Origin: an uncultured Cocleimonas sp.
GTDB lineage: Bacteria; Pseudomonadota; Gammaproteobacteria; Thiotrichales; Thiotrichaceae
DNA: 32,065 nucleotides
NCBI GenBank assembly: GCA_937929875.1
Contig: CALFUP010000151.1
Span: 1 to 32,065, forward strand
Direction of reading: 5' to 3'
In this document: positions 15,457 through 23,097 of the stretch, one piece after another
Layout of the letters: each line of letters starts with the position of its first letter
Position numbering within the stretch: position 1 is the first letter of the stretch
Made by a program: the position numbers and the translations under genes
The notes under the pieces: model-generated
What the model was told of the DNA's origin: nothing
What the model saw: the letters and a program-made list of their open reading frames with translations, nothing else
Database searches by the model: none

Positions 15457-16509
15457 TTATTCAGTAATGTTGATGATAGTCAATCCTGAGCCATTGTGAC
15501 CATGGTCGTCATGCACGCCATAATAAAACGAGTCTTGACCTACGTAGTTCAAGTCTGGGGTATAAAGTACTTTACCGTTTTGTTTTTGTATCGTGCCATG
15601 TGCTGGCGTATCAACCGTATCCAATATTAAGGTGTCGCCATCATCGTCATAGTCATTGGCTAAAACATCAATAATAATCGCGTTATTTTTGGTGGTAGTG
15701 ACTGTTTCCCCGCTGACTTGTGGCCAATAATCATTACCATCATCTGGGTCGACACTGGCAATAGAAACGCCAGAAGTGCTGCTGCTGCCGTAGTTATCTG
15801 AAACTGTGTAGGTAAAATAATAACTACCGACATTGCCGAGTGAGTTATACGTTACTGTGCCATTGCTATTAATTGTTGCTGTTCCAACCGTCGGCTCTGA
15901 GATATTCGTTAATGTTAATGTATCGCAATCTTCATCATACGCATCATTTAAAAGATTTAGTGTGGTCGCCGAAGTATAGGTATTTGTAATTGCCACTTCT
16001 TGTGTAATAGGTGGTGAGTTAGGTGAATGTCTTTGTGAATCTGTACCTACAAAGATCGTACGGGTTAGGCTTTTTGAATTCCCTGAACTATCAGACACTT
16101 CATAGTTTTGCTGGTAACAACCTGCTATTGAAGTATCTACATTATTTCTCTCTGTGATAGATGAAGATAAGTTTCCATCAACATCGTCATTGGCAGTTGC
16201 CCCTTGGTTTATAAACGAGCTACCTAAAGCCACTGTTTGTGGATTAGCGCCGTTTAATCTGAGAGTTGGGGCATTATCGGTATTGTCAGTTTTTATCGGA
16301 TAAGTAACAGAGCCAGTAGCAATACTTACTTCGCCTTTCTCATCACTATTATTGTCACCAGCACTAGTATTACTACTTGAATAAGAGTTACTAGAGCCAG
16401 AATTGGAACTACGCTCATCACCGCCTCCACCACAGGCAGTTAATAGTGTTAGGCTAAGAATTGATGTGGCAACTTTTACGTTTGTCATTAGTATACTATT
16501 AGCATTCAT
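15457..16509 (-). CDS. Putative outer-membrane lipoprotein with Ig-like tandem domains
   Basis: 350 residues. The signal peptide with lipobox LTLLTAC places the lipidated Cys at 26, followed by a Gly stretch and a Ser/Asn-rich linker to about residue 57. Residues ~78-155 resemble a DUF5011/HYR-type Ig-like domain (LGSSFINQGATANDDVDGN and YEVSDSSGNSKSLTRTI). Two cadherin/VCBS-like modules follow, near 170-250 and 262-348, with LNDAYDEDCDTLTL, LANDYDDDGDTLIL and G-T-V-T-Y-N or GKVLYTP strands. Such modules are calcium-rich adhesive domains of surface proteins. The second module lacks the usual C-terminal anchor or secretion domain. AAGGA precedes the ATG. The role is unknown, possibly adhesion. 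Confidence 0.8.
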   Translation of the reverse strand: MNANSILMTNVKVATSILSLTLLTACGGGGDERSSNSGSSNSYSSSNTSAGDNNSDEKGEVSIATGSVTYPIKTDNTDNAPTLRLNGANPQTVALGSSFINQGATANDDVDGNLSSSITERNNVDTSIAGCYQQNYEVSDSSGNSKSLTRTIFVGTDSQRHSPNSPPITQEVAITNTYTSATTLNLLNDAYDEDCDTLTLTNISEPTVGTATINSNGTVTYNSLGNVGSYYFTYTVSDNYGSSSTSGVSIASVDPDDGNDYWPQVSGETVTTTKNNAIIIDVLANDYDDDGDTLILDTVDTPAHGTIQKQNGKVLYTPDLNYVGQDSFYYGVHDDHGHNGSGLTIINITE

Positions 16510-16699
16510 TGGGCTTCCTTGCTTGTATGAGGTAGGACTTCATTAATGTGTAGTCGATAAATTGGGGGTTTATAAATTTAGTAAAAACCACAGATAAAAG
16601 GTTCAAAAACATTAATGAACGGTTGTGAAGCAATTCTTGCATCTATTCAACTGAAAACCTAGACTGCTTACTTTAAATTACAAAAACCATAGGTACAGC

Positions 16700-17266
16700 A
16701 TGCCAAGAGCAAAAGACTTAAAACGCGGAATGATAATCGACTTTGATGGTGTACCACATGCAGTCAAAACCATAGACTGTAAAAGCCCTTCATCACGTGG
16801 AGCTTCTACGTATTACAAGATTCGCTACAACAACTTACAAACAGGCACAAAACGCGATGAGTCACATAAAGCTGACGATATGCTTGCTGAGGCGGATTGT
16901 TTTCGCACTAAAGTGAATTACTCTTACATGGATGGCGAAAACTATGTGTTTATGGACACTGAGGATTACAGTCAACATAGTTTGAGTGCCGAAGATTTAG
17001 GCGATCAAGTTGGCTACATCACAGAAGGTATGGAAGAATTTAATGCCTTATTGCTAGAAGGAACCATTATTGGTATCGAATTACCAACAATAGTCACTTT
17101 AGAAGTGATGGAAACAGCACCAAGATTAAAAGGTGCGAGTGCGACTAATAGAAATAAACCTGCCACCTTGAGTACTGGTATAGAGGTACAGGTGCCTGAG
17201 TATTTAGAAGTAGGTGAGATGGTTAAGGTGCATACTACAACTGGTGAGTTCTTATCTAGAGATTAA
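16700..17266 (+). CDS. efpL: Elongation factor P-like protein EfpL/YeiP
   Basis: 188 residues with the three-domain EF-P architecture. It acts on ribosomes stalled at difficult peptide bonds. It aligns along its length with E. coli YeiP (190): MPRAKDLKRGMIIDFDGVPH, KSPSSRGASTYYKIR (the loop entering the peptidyl-transferase centre), SYMDGENYVFMDTEDY and TAPRLKGASATNRNKPATLS. The loop carries SPSSRG, with arginine as in YeiP, not the modified lysine of classical EF-P. A hairpin terminator follows the stop, and the gene is convergent with the amine cluster. Confidence 0.94.
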   Translation: MPRAKDLKRGMIIDFDGVPHAVKTIDCKSPSSRGASTYYKIRYNNLQTGTKRDESHKADDMLAEADCFRTKVNYSYMDGENYVFMDTEDYSQHSLSAEDLGDQVGYITEGMEEFNALLLEGTIIGIELPTIVTLEVMETAPRLKGASATNRNKPATLSTGIEVQVPEYLEVGEMVKVHTTTGEFLSRD

Positions 17267-17281
17267 ATAGCTTTTACCCAT

Positions 17282-17311
17282 AACTCGTTTTAAGTTATTA
17301 AAGCGAGTTTC
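17282..17311 (+). terminator. Probable terminator after efpL
   Basis: AACTCGTTTT (17282-17291) pairs with AAAGCGAGTT (17300-17309), with one G-U pair and an 8-nt loop, 15 bases after the efpL stop. The T-rich tail is short (TCTATTT), so strength is uncertain. The G-rich repeat copy 7 follows directly. Confidence 0.65.
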
Positions 17312-17315
17312 TATT

Positions 17316-17336
17316 TAAAAAGTGGGGGGGTGTGCT
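17316..17336 (+). repeat. G-rich dispersed repeat, copy 7
   Basis: A-run, GTGGGGGGGTGTGCTT with seven G. The GTGTGCTTCGA tail runs straight into the TTCGA-type tandem repeats that start at 17335. It lies between convergent efpL and the aminotransferase gene. Confidence 0.88.
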
Positions 17337-17480
17337 TCGATAGGCTCAGCAATCGGTTCGACAGGCTCAACAACCGATTCGACATTGCTCAATACGAGTC
17401 TCCGGCAAGCTCAACACGAATTATTTCGACTTTGCCCAACACGAGGCTTCGATATATTTCGACGGAACTCAGTAATAGTG
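17335..17480 (+). repeat. Degenerate ~21-bp tandem repeats, TTCGACARGCTCA family
   Basis: About six decayed units. The clearest are CTTCGATAGGCTCAGCAATC (from 17335), TTCGACAGGCTCAACAACCG (from 17357) and TTCGACATTGCTCAATACGA (from 17378). After these come CCGGCAAGCTCAACACGAA, TTTCGACTTTGCCCAACACG and TTCGACGGAACTCAGTA. Spacing of the first units is 21-22 bases. The same core recurs at 29113-29195, again immediately after a G-rich repeat. No supportable reading frame crosses it. Confidence 0.8.
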
Positions 17481-17513
17481 GCAACAGAATTATCATTTTA
17501 ATTTCTATACGGC

Positions 17514-18413
17514 TTAATATTCTACTTTAGTCGTATAGCGCGGGTCATCATGCAATGACCAATAGGCTGTTTGCAGCAATTGGGTCATTGGCCCCGCTCC
17601 ATTTTCACCAACATCTGCCGAAGCAATTGTCACATTATCAACCGTACTAATTGGCATGATGCCTCCTGCGGTACTGGTTGCAAAAACTTCATCGGCATTA
17701 CGCACACTTTCAGGCGAGATATCCGTTTCAATAACCTCATAGCCCTTTGCTTTAGCTAGCTCTAGGGTTGTTTTACGGGTTATACCCCTCAAAACTCCTG
17801 TGGCTGCTGTCGTAATGACCTTATCTTTGATAACAAAAATATTGAATCCAGGACCTTCTGTGATATTTCCGTTTTTATCGACTAAGGCTACTGTTTCGCA
17901 ACCTTTGCCATAGGCTTCAAACTGACCCATGACTAAATCTAACCAATGATAGTTTTTAATGGCAGGGTCTAAAGATTCCGTAGGGATTCGTTGGCGTTGG
18001 CTAATGAACAGATTGAGGCTGGTGTTGGGTTTAGTGACCCAAACGAAAGGTATAGCAAAGGCAATAAATTGATTGGTACACGTTCTGGGATCGCGAGAAC
18101 CTTTCTCAGGTTGACCACGAGTACAAATTAATTCTACGTAGGCGTTCTGTAGGTCACTCTTTTTTACGCAATCGTTAAGAATGGAGCGCATTTCATCACG
18201 CGAGTAAGTAACAGATAATTCTAAACTTTCCATGCTCGCGAAAAAGCGATCAAGGTGATCTTCTAACCTAAAGAATTTACCCTTCCAAACATGGACAACA
18301 TCATAAGTGGCATCAGAATGCAGAAAGCCCCAGTCCAAAATTGAAATTTTAGCTTCTGAAATTGGCACAAATTTATCCTCGATAAAGGCTGTGCCATTAC
18401 TAAAGTCAGTCAT
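17514..18413 (-). CDS. Fold-type IV PLP aminotransferase, (R)-amine transaminase-like
   Basis: 299 residues. Fold-type IV aminotransferases include branched-chain, D-amino acid and (R)-selective amine enzymes. This one resembles the last group along its length: EAKISILDWGFLHSDATYDV near 20-39, FFRLEDHLDRF, AYVELICTRG at 91-100, AIKNYHWLDL with catalytic Lys153, ITEGPGFNIFVIKD with the PLP-phosphate-region Glu186, and GVLRGITRK then STAGGIMPIS. H32, Y37, V39 and E94 fall where (R)-amine transaminases carry their substrate-pocket residues, and the YxGxR pattern of branched-chain enzymes is absent. It is the last gene of the minus-strand amine cluster, 71 bases after the FAD oxidoreductase. Substrate unproven; a D-amino acid cannot be excluded. 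Confidence 0.85.
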   Translation of the reverse strand: MTDFSNGTAFIEDKFVPISEAKISILDWGFLHSDATYDVVHVWKGKFFRLEDHLDRFFASMESLELSVTYSRDEMRSILNDCVKKSDLQNAYVELICTRGQPEKGSRDPRTCTNQFIAFAIPFVWVTKPNTSLNLFISQRQRIPTESLDPAIKNYHWLDLVMGQFEAYGKGCETVALVDKNGNITEGPGFNIFVIKDKVITTAATGVLRGITRKTTLELAKAKGYEVIETDISPESVRNADEVFATSTAGGIMPISTVDNVTIASADVGENGAGPMTQLLQTAYWSLHDDPRYTTKVEY

Positions 18414-18456
18414 TTTATTAATCCATTTTGTAGAAGTTGATTCGTTTGTAATGAAA

Positions 18457-18485
18457 AAACTATCAAAAAGTAGGGGGGTGTCATT
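18457..18485 (+). repeat. G-rich dispersed repeat, copy 8, right arm partner of copy 9
   Basis: 29 bases identical, in inverted orientation, to 19930-19958: AAACTATC, five A, GTAGGGGGGTGTCATT. It overlaps the first base of the FAD oxidoreductase stop codon (18485-18487 on the minus strand). Confidence 0.9.
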
Positions 18486-19822
18486 TAAAGTTCGCGCCCC
18501 GCCTTAAATTCACCCCAACGCATCACTGCATTAGCTCCAATTGATGCAATAGGTTCAGGCGGTAAGTGGTTCGGTTGGCTTTGCGCTAAGGTTGATTTCA
18601 AATATTCTGAATCCTGCCCTGAGGCTTGCTCAGCCGCCAAAATACCCACTAACGTTCCTTGTACCGTACCTAAGCCATTTTGACAGCAGGCTGCAAATAA
18701 TCCGTCTTCCTGTTCACCAAATGCAGCTACGCTATTGCGACTTAGGCACAAAGCTCCGCCCCATTGATGTTCCATTGTTACTGCGTTTAATTGTGGAAAA
18801 CGGGCCTTAAATGATTGCTGGTGTTTTATGCCAAACTTATCGAGTTTAGATTTGTCAACTTTGAGACTGGGGTTATAAGTCATTTGATTACGGACAACAA
18901 TTCGGTTGCCTCCCATTCCCGAAATTCTTCTAACCGTCGTGCCCATCGCATCAGCAGGGGTGAATCCCCAATTGGCCTCGCCACCTAGACTTTTTATTTC
19001 AGATTCGCTCAGTTTTCGAGTCATTGAAGCATATAGATAAATGTGTACTAAACGGCGCTTGAAATAACCGAAACTTTCGATATGACCATTGACCGCAAGG
19101 ATAACTTTGGGTGTTGATATCGTTGCTTTTGCTGTTTTGATTTCCCATGCTGAGGTTTTCTTCTCAAATTCGATAACCGCAGAATTCTCATAAATTGTAA
19201 CTCCATCTTTAGCAAGTCCCGCAGCTAATTCACGCACAAACAAGGCGGGTTGAATCATTGCTGTTCCTGCGGTGAATAAACCCCCTTGGTAATAATCGCT
19301 GCCGCAAATCTCTCTCATTTGTTGTTGATCTAACAAGTCACAAGCTTCATGTAAACTCTTTAAATGTGTTGCGTAATCAAGATTATGCTTTACTCCTTTT
19401 GCCGTCGCTGCGGCATTAATTTTTCCACTTCTTACAAAGGCCTCTTTACTAAATTCATATTCTTTAGAAGCGCTCTCCGCAAAATTAATCGCATGACGAT
19501 TCATTTTTGTTTGTAGGACATCTGCATTTAACTCACCCACATAATCTTGCGCAGATAAATTATGAGGCAAATCGATCATAAAGCCTGAATTGCGACCCGC
19601 CGGGCCATGAGCGATTTGGCGAGCTTCTAAAATAACAATGGAGTCTTTTGGGTGCAATTGACGTAAACGTTTGGCGGCGGCTAAGCCCGCGAACCCAGCG
19701 CCAATAACGACCCAATCGGCCGTTCTATTTTCTTCTAAATGCGGATACTGTGGCGCTTCAGGCAGAATGGAATTCCAAGCTGCTGGGCCAGGGTCGTAGG
19801 GTTGTCGTTTGATTATGGTCAT
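18485..19822 (-). CDS. FAD-dependent amine/amino-acid oxidoreductase, OrdL/PuuB type
   Basis: 445 residues of the D-amino-acid-oxidase (DAO) superfamily. The dinucleotide-binding motif is VVIGAGFAGLAAAKRL near residue 37, followed by the acidic strand end VILEARQ and the GPAGRNSGFMIDLPHNL motif that positions the flavin in OrdL/PuuB-type proteins. The C-terminal part has GAL.L.RNSVAAFGE and LFAACCQNGLGTVQGTLVG. Relatives oxidise secondary or primary amines (gamma-glutamylputrescine, N-methyl amino acids) to aldehydes or imines. The aldehyde dehydrogenase in the same cluster would fit an aldehyde product. The 151-base gap to the MttB-family gene upstream holds repeat copy 9, and the stop overlaps copy 8. 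Confidence 0.88.
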   Translation of the reverse strand: MTIIKRQPYDPGPAAWNSILPEAPQYPHLEENRTADWVVIGAGFAGLAAAKRLRQLHPKDSIVILEARQIAHGPAGRNSGFMIDLPHNLSAQDYVGELNADVLQTKMNRHAINFAESASKEYEFSKEAFVRSGKINAAATAKGVKHNLDYATHLKSLHEACDLLDQQQMREICGSDYYQGGLFTAGTAMIQPALFVRELAAGLAKDGVTIYENSAVIEFEKKTSAWEIKTAKATISTPKVILAVNGHIESFGYFKRRLVHIYLYASMTRKLSESEIKSLGGEANWGFTPADAMGTTVRRISGMGGNRIVVRNQMTYNPSLKVDKSKLDKFGIKHQQSFKARFPQLNAVTMEHQWGGALCLSRNSVAAFGEQEDGLFAACCQNGLGTVQGTLVGILAAEQASGQDSEYLKSTLAQSQPNHLPPEPIASIGANAVMRWGEFKAGREL

Positions 19823-19929
19823 GTTTAATTTACGGTCATTATGAATAGCGTTAGTTTTATTGCGCTTATTACTTGCTTTAAAATATTAGACTTGATCAGA
19901 GGCTCCTTGACATATAATTTAAAGATATT

Positions 19930-19958
19930 AATGACACCCCCCTACTTTTTGATAGTTT
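19930..19958 (-). repeat. G-rich dispersed repeat, copy 9
   Basis: Exact 29-base inverted match to 18457-18485. It sits between the MttB-family stop and the FAD oxidoreductase start, so the two copies flank the oxidoreductase gene in opposite orientation. Confidence 0.9.
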
Positions 19959-19973
19959 CCTCTATTTCTCTCT

Positions 19974-21527
19974 TTAGTGCTCAGTATTTAAGGCATCAAC
20001 TGCAGGAATATCACGCTCTCGGCGAGCGATATAATCTAGTAATTCTTCATTCACATCTTCTTTTAATTTTGGTTCTTCATAAGCGCCCAGCATCGCTTTA
20101 GCTTCTTTTAATGAACGTTCAGTGATTTCTTGGCTACCATCAGCGACCCATTGTTCTATCGCATCGTTATTAAATAATTTAGGCATAAAGAATGCATCTT
20201 GGAAGTTCGATAAGGTATGTGAGTGACCTAAGTAATGACCGCCAGGGCCGATATCTGAAACCGATGCTAATGCCTCATCAAAATCATCCCAGTTGATACC
20301 TTGCATCATGCGATATCCCATTTCACATTGTTCGGCATCGACGACAAATTTTGCCATTGAACAATGCATTCCAGCTTCATTCCAGCCCGCGGAATGCCAA
20401 ATATAGTTAGCACCCGAGAGCAGTACAGCCATCATGGTAGTCGCACTTTCATACCCCGCTTGAGCATCGAATGTCTTTGCGCCTCCTAGGGTATTCGACG
20501 TTCTCCAAGGCACTTTATAATGACGCGCCATTTGACCAATCATGAAATTCATCAAACTAATTTCAGGTGTGCCTGCCATCGGTGAACCCGATTTCATTGA
20601 AACTGTTGATAAATAATGCCCATAAATAGCAGGGCAACCTTTACGAATAACTTGAGTGTAAGCCAATGCAGACAATGCTTCTGCATTTAACTGCGCCACT
20701 GATGCTGCAGTTGATGCCGGTGTATTTGCACCACCCAAAACAAACGGTGAACACAATACTGGCTGATTGCGTTTACAAAAGGCTCGCATTGCTCCCAGCA
20801 TGGTTTCATCCCATACTAAAGGTGAATTACCGTTACAGTTTCCGGTGGTGACTGGATGCGTTTCCATGAATTCTTTACCGAATAGAATTTCGCACATATC
20901 CATGACATCTTCAGCATTTTTGCCTGATGTAGTCATACCCATAAACGTCTTATCTGAGTATTTCATCGAAGAATACGTAATGCGTAAATGACGATGCGCA
21001 ACTACATGATCCATAGGCTCAACAATATGATGCGCAGAGGAATGTATCGCAGGGCATATTTGACTGAGCTTGTGCATATTTGCCAAGTCATCTAAGGTCG
21101 GATAACGTCGTTTATCATCCAAGTCTCGAATGTATGGCGCACCTGTCATCGGTACAAATAGGGAATGATCACTACCAAAAGGCAGATTGTTATCTGGATT
21201 GCGTGCGTGATAGGTAAAAGTCTCAGGAATCGTCTTGATCAATTCACGAATCATGCCACGATCAAACTTAACTAGATCGCCTTCTACTTTTGCGCCCTCT
21301 GCCTTCCAATCAGCCAGTGCGATTTCATCACGAAATACAACACCGATATTTTCAAGAATATCCATTGATGCGGAATCAATTCGAAGTATTTGCTCCTCAT
21401 TCATCGGTTCAGTTAAGGGCAAATTACGTTTTAAGGCTGGCAACATCGTGGTGGTTCGATCTGCTCTTAATTTACGTCTTGCTCCACGGCCACCACGACG
21501 ACTTTTGAAATCTATTTCTTCAGACAT
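19974..21527 (-). CDS. MttB-family (trimethylamine methyltransferase-like) protein, non-pyrrolysine
   Basis: About 517 residues of the MttB superfamily, corrinoid-dependent methyltransferases for quaternary and tertiary amines. Marks include the basic N-terminus (RRGGRGARRKLR), ILENIGVVFRDE, the segment CPAIHSSAHHIVEPMD and the barrel core AGTPEISLMNFMIGQMARHY with SNTLGGAKTFDAQAGYES. The frame runs without an internal TAG, so it belongs to the non-pyrrolysine branch, where glycine betaine and other betaines are known substrates. No corrinoid protein or reactivase gene lies in the window. I start at ATG 21527 (MSEEIDF), which has GAGAG upstream; ATG 21539 would add MREK but has no spaced ribosome site. 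It is 70 bases after the aldehyde dehydrogenase. Confidence 0.88.
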   Translation of the reverse strand: MSEEIDFKSRRGGRGARRKLRADRTTTMLPALKRNLPLTEPMNEEQILRIDSASMDILENIGVVFRDEIALADWKAEGAKVEGDLVKFDRGMIRELIKTIPETFTYHARNPDNNLPFGSDHSLFVPMTGAPYIRDLDDKRRYPTLDDLANMHKLSQICPAIHSSAHHIVEPMDHVVAHRHLRITYSSMKYSDKTFMGMTTSGKNAEDVMDMCEILFGKEFMETHPVTTGNCNGNSPLVWDETMLGAMRAFCKRNQPVLCSPFVLGGANTPASTAASVAQLNAEALSALAYTQVIRKGCPAIYGHYLSTVSMKSGSPMAGTPEISLMNFMIGQMARHYKVPWRTSNTLGGAKTFDAQAGYESATTMMAVLLSGANYIWHSAGWNEAGMHCSMAKFVVDAEQCEMGYRMMQGINWDDFDEALASVSDIGPGGHYLGHSHTLSNFQDAFFMPKLFNNDAIEQWVADGSQEITERSLKEAKAMLGAYEEPKLKEDVNEELLDYIARRERDIPAVDALNTEH

Positions 21528-21597
21528 TTTTTCTCTCATCCTCTGTAGCTTTACGCAGAATTTAGCTATAACTAGAACTTAGCTCTAAGCAGACCAT

Positions 21598-23097
21598 TTA
21601 ACCGACCTTATCGCCAGATTCAGGATCAGACAGGTCAATCCAAATGGTCTTCAATTCTGTATATTGGTCATGCGCATGAATACCATTGTCTCGACCACCG
21701 AAGCCTGACTCTTTATAACCACCAAAGGGTGTTGACATATCACCTTCGCCGTAACAATTCACTGATACCGTTCCCGCTTTGATCGAACGTGCGGCCCTAA
21801 TGGCTTTTTTGCCGTTGGCGCTGAAGACACTCGCTGCCAAACCATAATTAGTATCGTTTGCTAGCTCCATTGCTTCATCAAATGACTTAACGGTTAACAC
21901 CGATAACACTGGACCGAATATTTCTTCTGTGACTAATTTGTCGTCTTTTTTAACATCATCATAAATGGTTGGTTCAACATAATTTCCTGAAGCTTTTCCA
22001 CCAATCAATGCTTTGTTTTTCGTTTTTAAATAGGAAGTCACTTTTTTACAATGCTCCGTATCAATCAAAGCACCCAAATGATTCGCAGGATCAAGTGGAT
22101 CGCCTGTTTTCCAATCACGTGTTCGCGCCACAATCCGTTCCATTAATGGCTCTTTTACCGCTTCATGAACAATCAAACGCGACGCGGCAGAACAGTTTTC
22201 ACCCATATTCCAAAACGCAGCATTAACGATATGTTCTGCCACTAAATCTAAGTCTTCCGCATCATCTAAAACAACACAGGGGTTTTTACCACCGCATTCC
22301 AATACGATTTTCTTTAAATTGCTATCAGCGGCATAACGTAAGAAACGACGGCCCGTTTCAGTGGAACCTGTAAAGCTGATCATATCGACATCCATGTGCA
22401 GGCCTAATGGTTCGCCGACGCTGGGGCCATCACCTGGTAACACTTGGAACACACCTCTGGGAAAGCCAACTTCCATTGCTAGTTCGGCCACACGTAAAGC
22501 CGTTAATGAAGTTTGTTCTGCGGGTTTTACAATTACAGAGTTTCCAGCCGCCAAGGCAGGTCCAATTTTCCAAGCCAACATTAATAGTGGGAAATTCCAA
22601 GGTAAGACAGCACCAACCACACCGACAGGTTCGCGCACGATCATCGCGATTGCATCATCACCCGCAGGCGCTGTTTGATCGTAAATTTTATCCGCGGCTT
22701 CTGCGTGCCACTTTATGCATTCGATAGATTCTGGAATATCAATTTCTTCGCAATCTTTAATTGGTTTGCCGCTGTCTAAGCTTTCCATCACTGCTAATTC
22801 ACGGCGGTTTCGATGGATCAATTTACACAGTTTTATCAGCATTTCTTTGCGTTCTGCCGGGTGGAGTTTTGACCAGTGACCTTGATCAAATGCTTCGCGT
22901 GCTTTTTGCACGGCAAAATCTACATCTGATTTATCACAGCTACTAATGTCACAAATATTTTCACCTGTAGCAGGGTTAATCGTTGGCATTTTTGGGCCGT
23001 TGCCTGCTCTGAACTTGCCATCTATAAAGGCAGTTCTAGGGAAATTGATATCATCTGCGATAGCTTGATATTCTTCACGACTTAATAGATCACTCAT
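21598..23097 (-). CDS. NAD(P)-dependent aldehyde dehydrogenase, PuuC-like
   Basis: 499 residues of the ALDH superfamily. Visible motifs: PWNFPLLMLAWKIGPALAAG, KPAEQTSL, FTGSTETGRRF, the catalytic LECGGKNP (general-base Glu), NMGENCSAASRL (nucleophile Cys; GEN replaces the commoner GQ), EEIFGPVLSV and PFGGYKESGFGGRDNG. The overall type is that of PuuC, which oxidises gamma-glutamylaminobutyraldehyde, and of betaine-aldehyde-like enzymes. Its start overlaps the stop of the DapA-like gene by four bases (ATGA), implying translational coupling. It would oxidise the aldehyde made by the FAD enzyme or by the DapA-like enzyme. The actual substrate is unknown. Confidence 0.93.
   Translation of the reverse strand: MSDLLSREEYQAIADDINFPRTAFIDGKFRAGNGPKMPTINPATGENICDISSCDKSDVDFAVQKAREAFDQGHWSKLHPAERKEMLIKLCKLIHRNRRELAVMESLDSGKPIKDCEEIDIPESIECIKWHAEAADKIYDQTAPAGDDAIAMIVREPVGVVGAVLPWNFPLLMLAWKIGPALAAGNSVIVKPAEQTSLTALRVAELAMEVGFPRGVFQVLPGDGPSVGEPLGLHMDVDMISFTGSTETGRRFLRYAADSNLKKIVLECGGKNPCVVLDDAEDLDLVAEHIVNAAFWNMGENCSAASRLIVHEAVKEPLMERIVARTRDWKTGDPLDPANHLGALIDTEHCKKVTSYLKTKNKALIGGKASGNYVEPTIYDDVKKDDKLVTEEIFGPVLSVLTVKSFDEAMELANDTNYGLAASVFSANGKKAIRAARSIKAGTVSVNCYGEGDMSTPFGGYKESGFGGRDNGIHAHDQYTELKTIWIDLSDPESGDKVG

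Noticed and set aside
19974-21527. Pyrrolysine-containing MttB
   Set aside because: The frame has no internal TAG codon, so no pyrrolysine position exists.
21235-21582. 115-codon plus-strand frame over the MttB-family gene start
   Set aside because: Antisense shadow of a well-supported conserved coding sequence.
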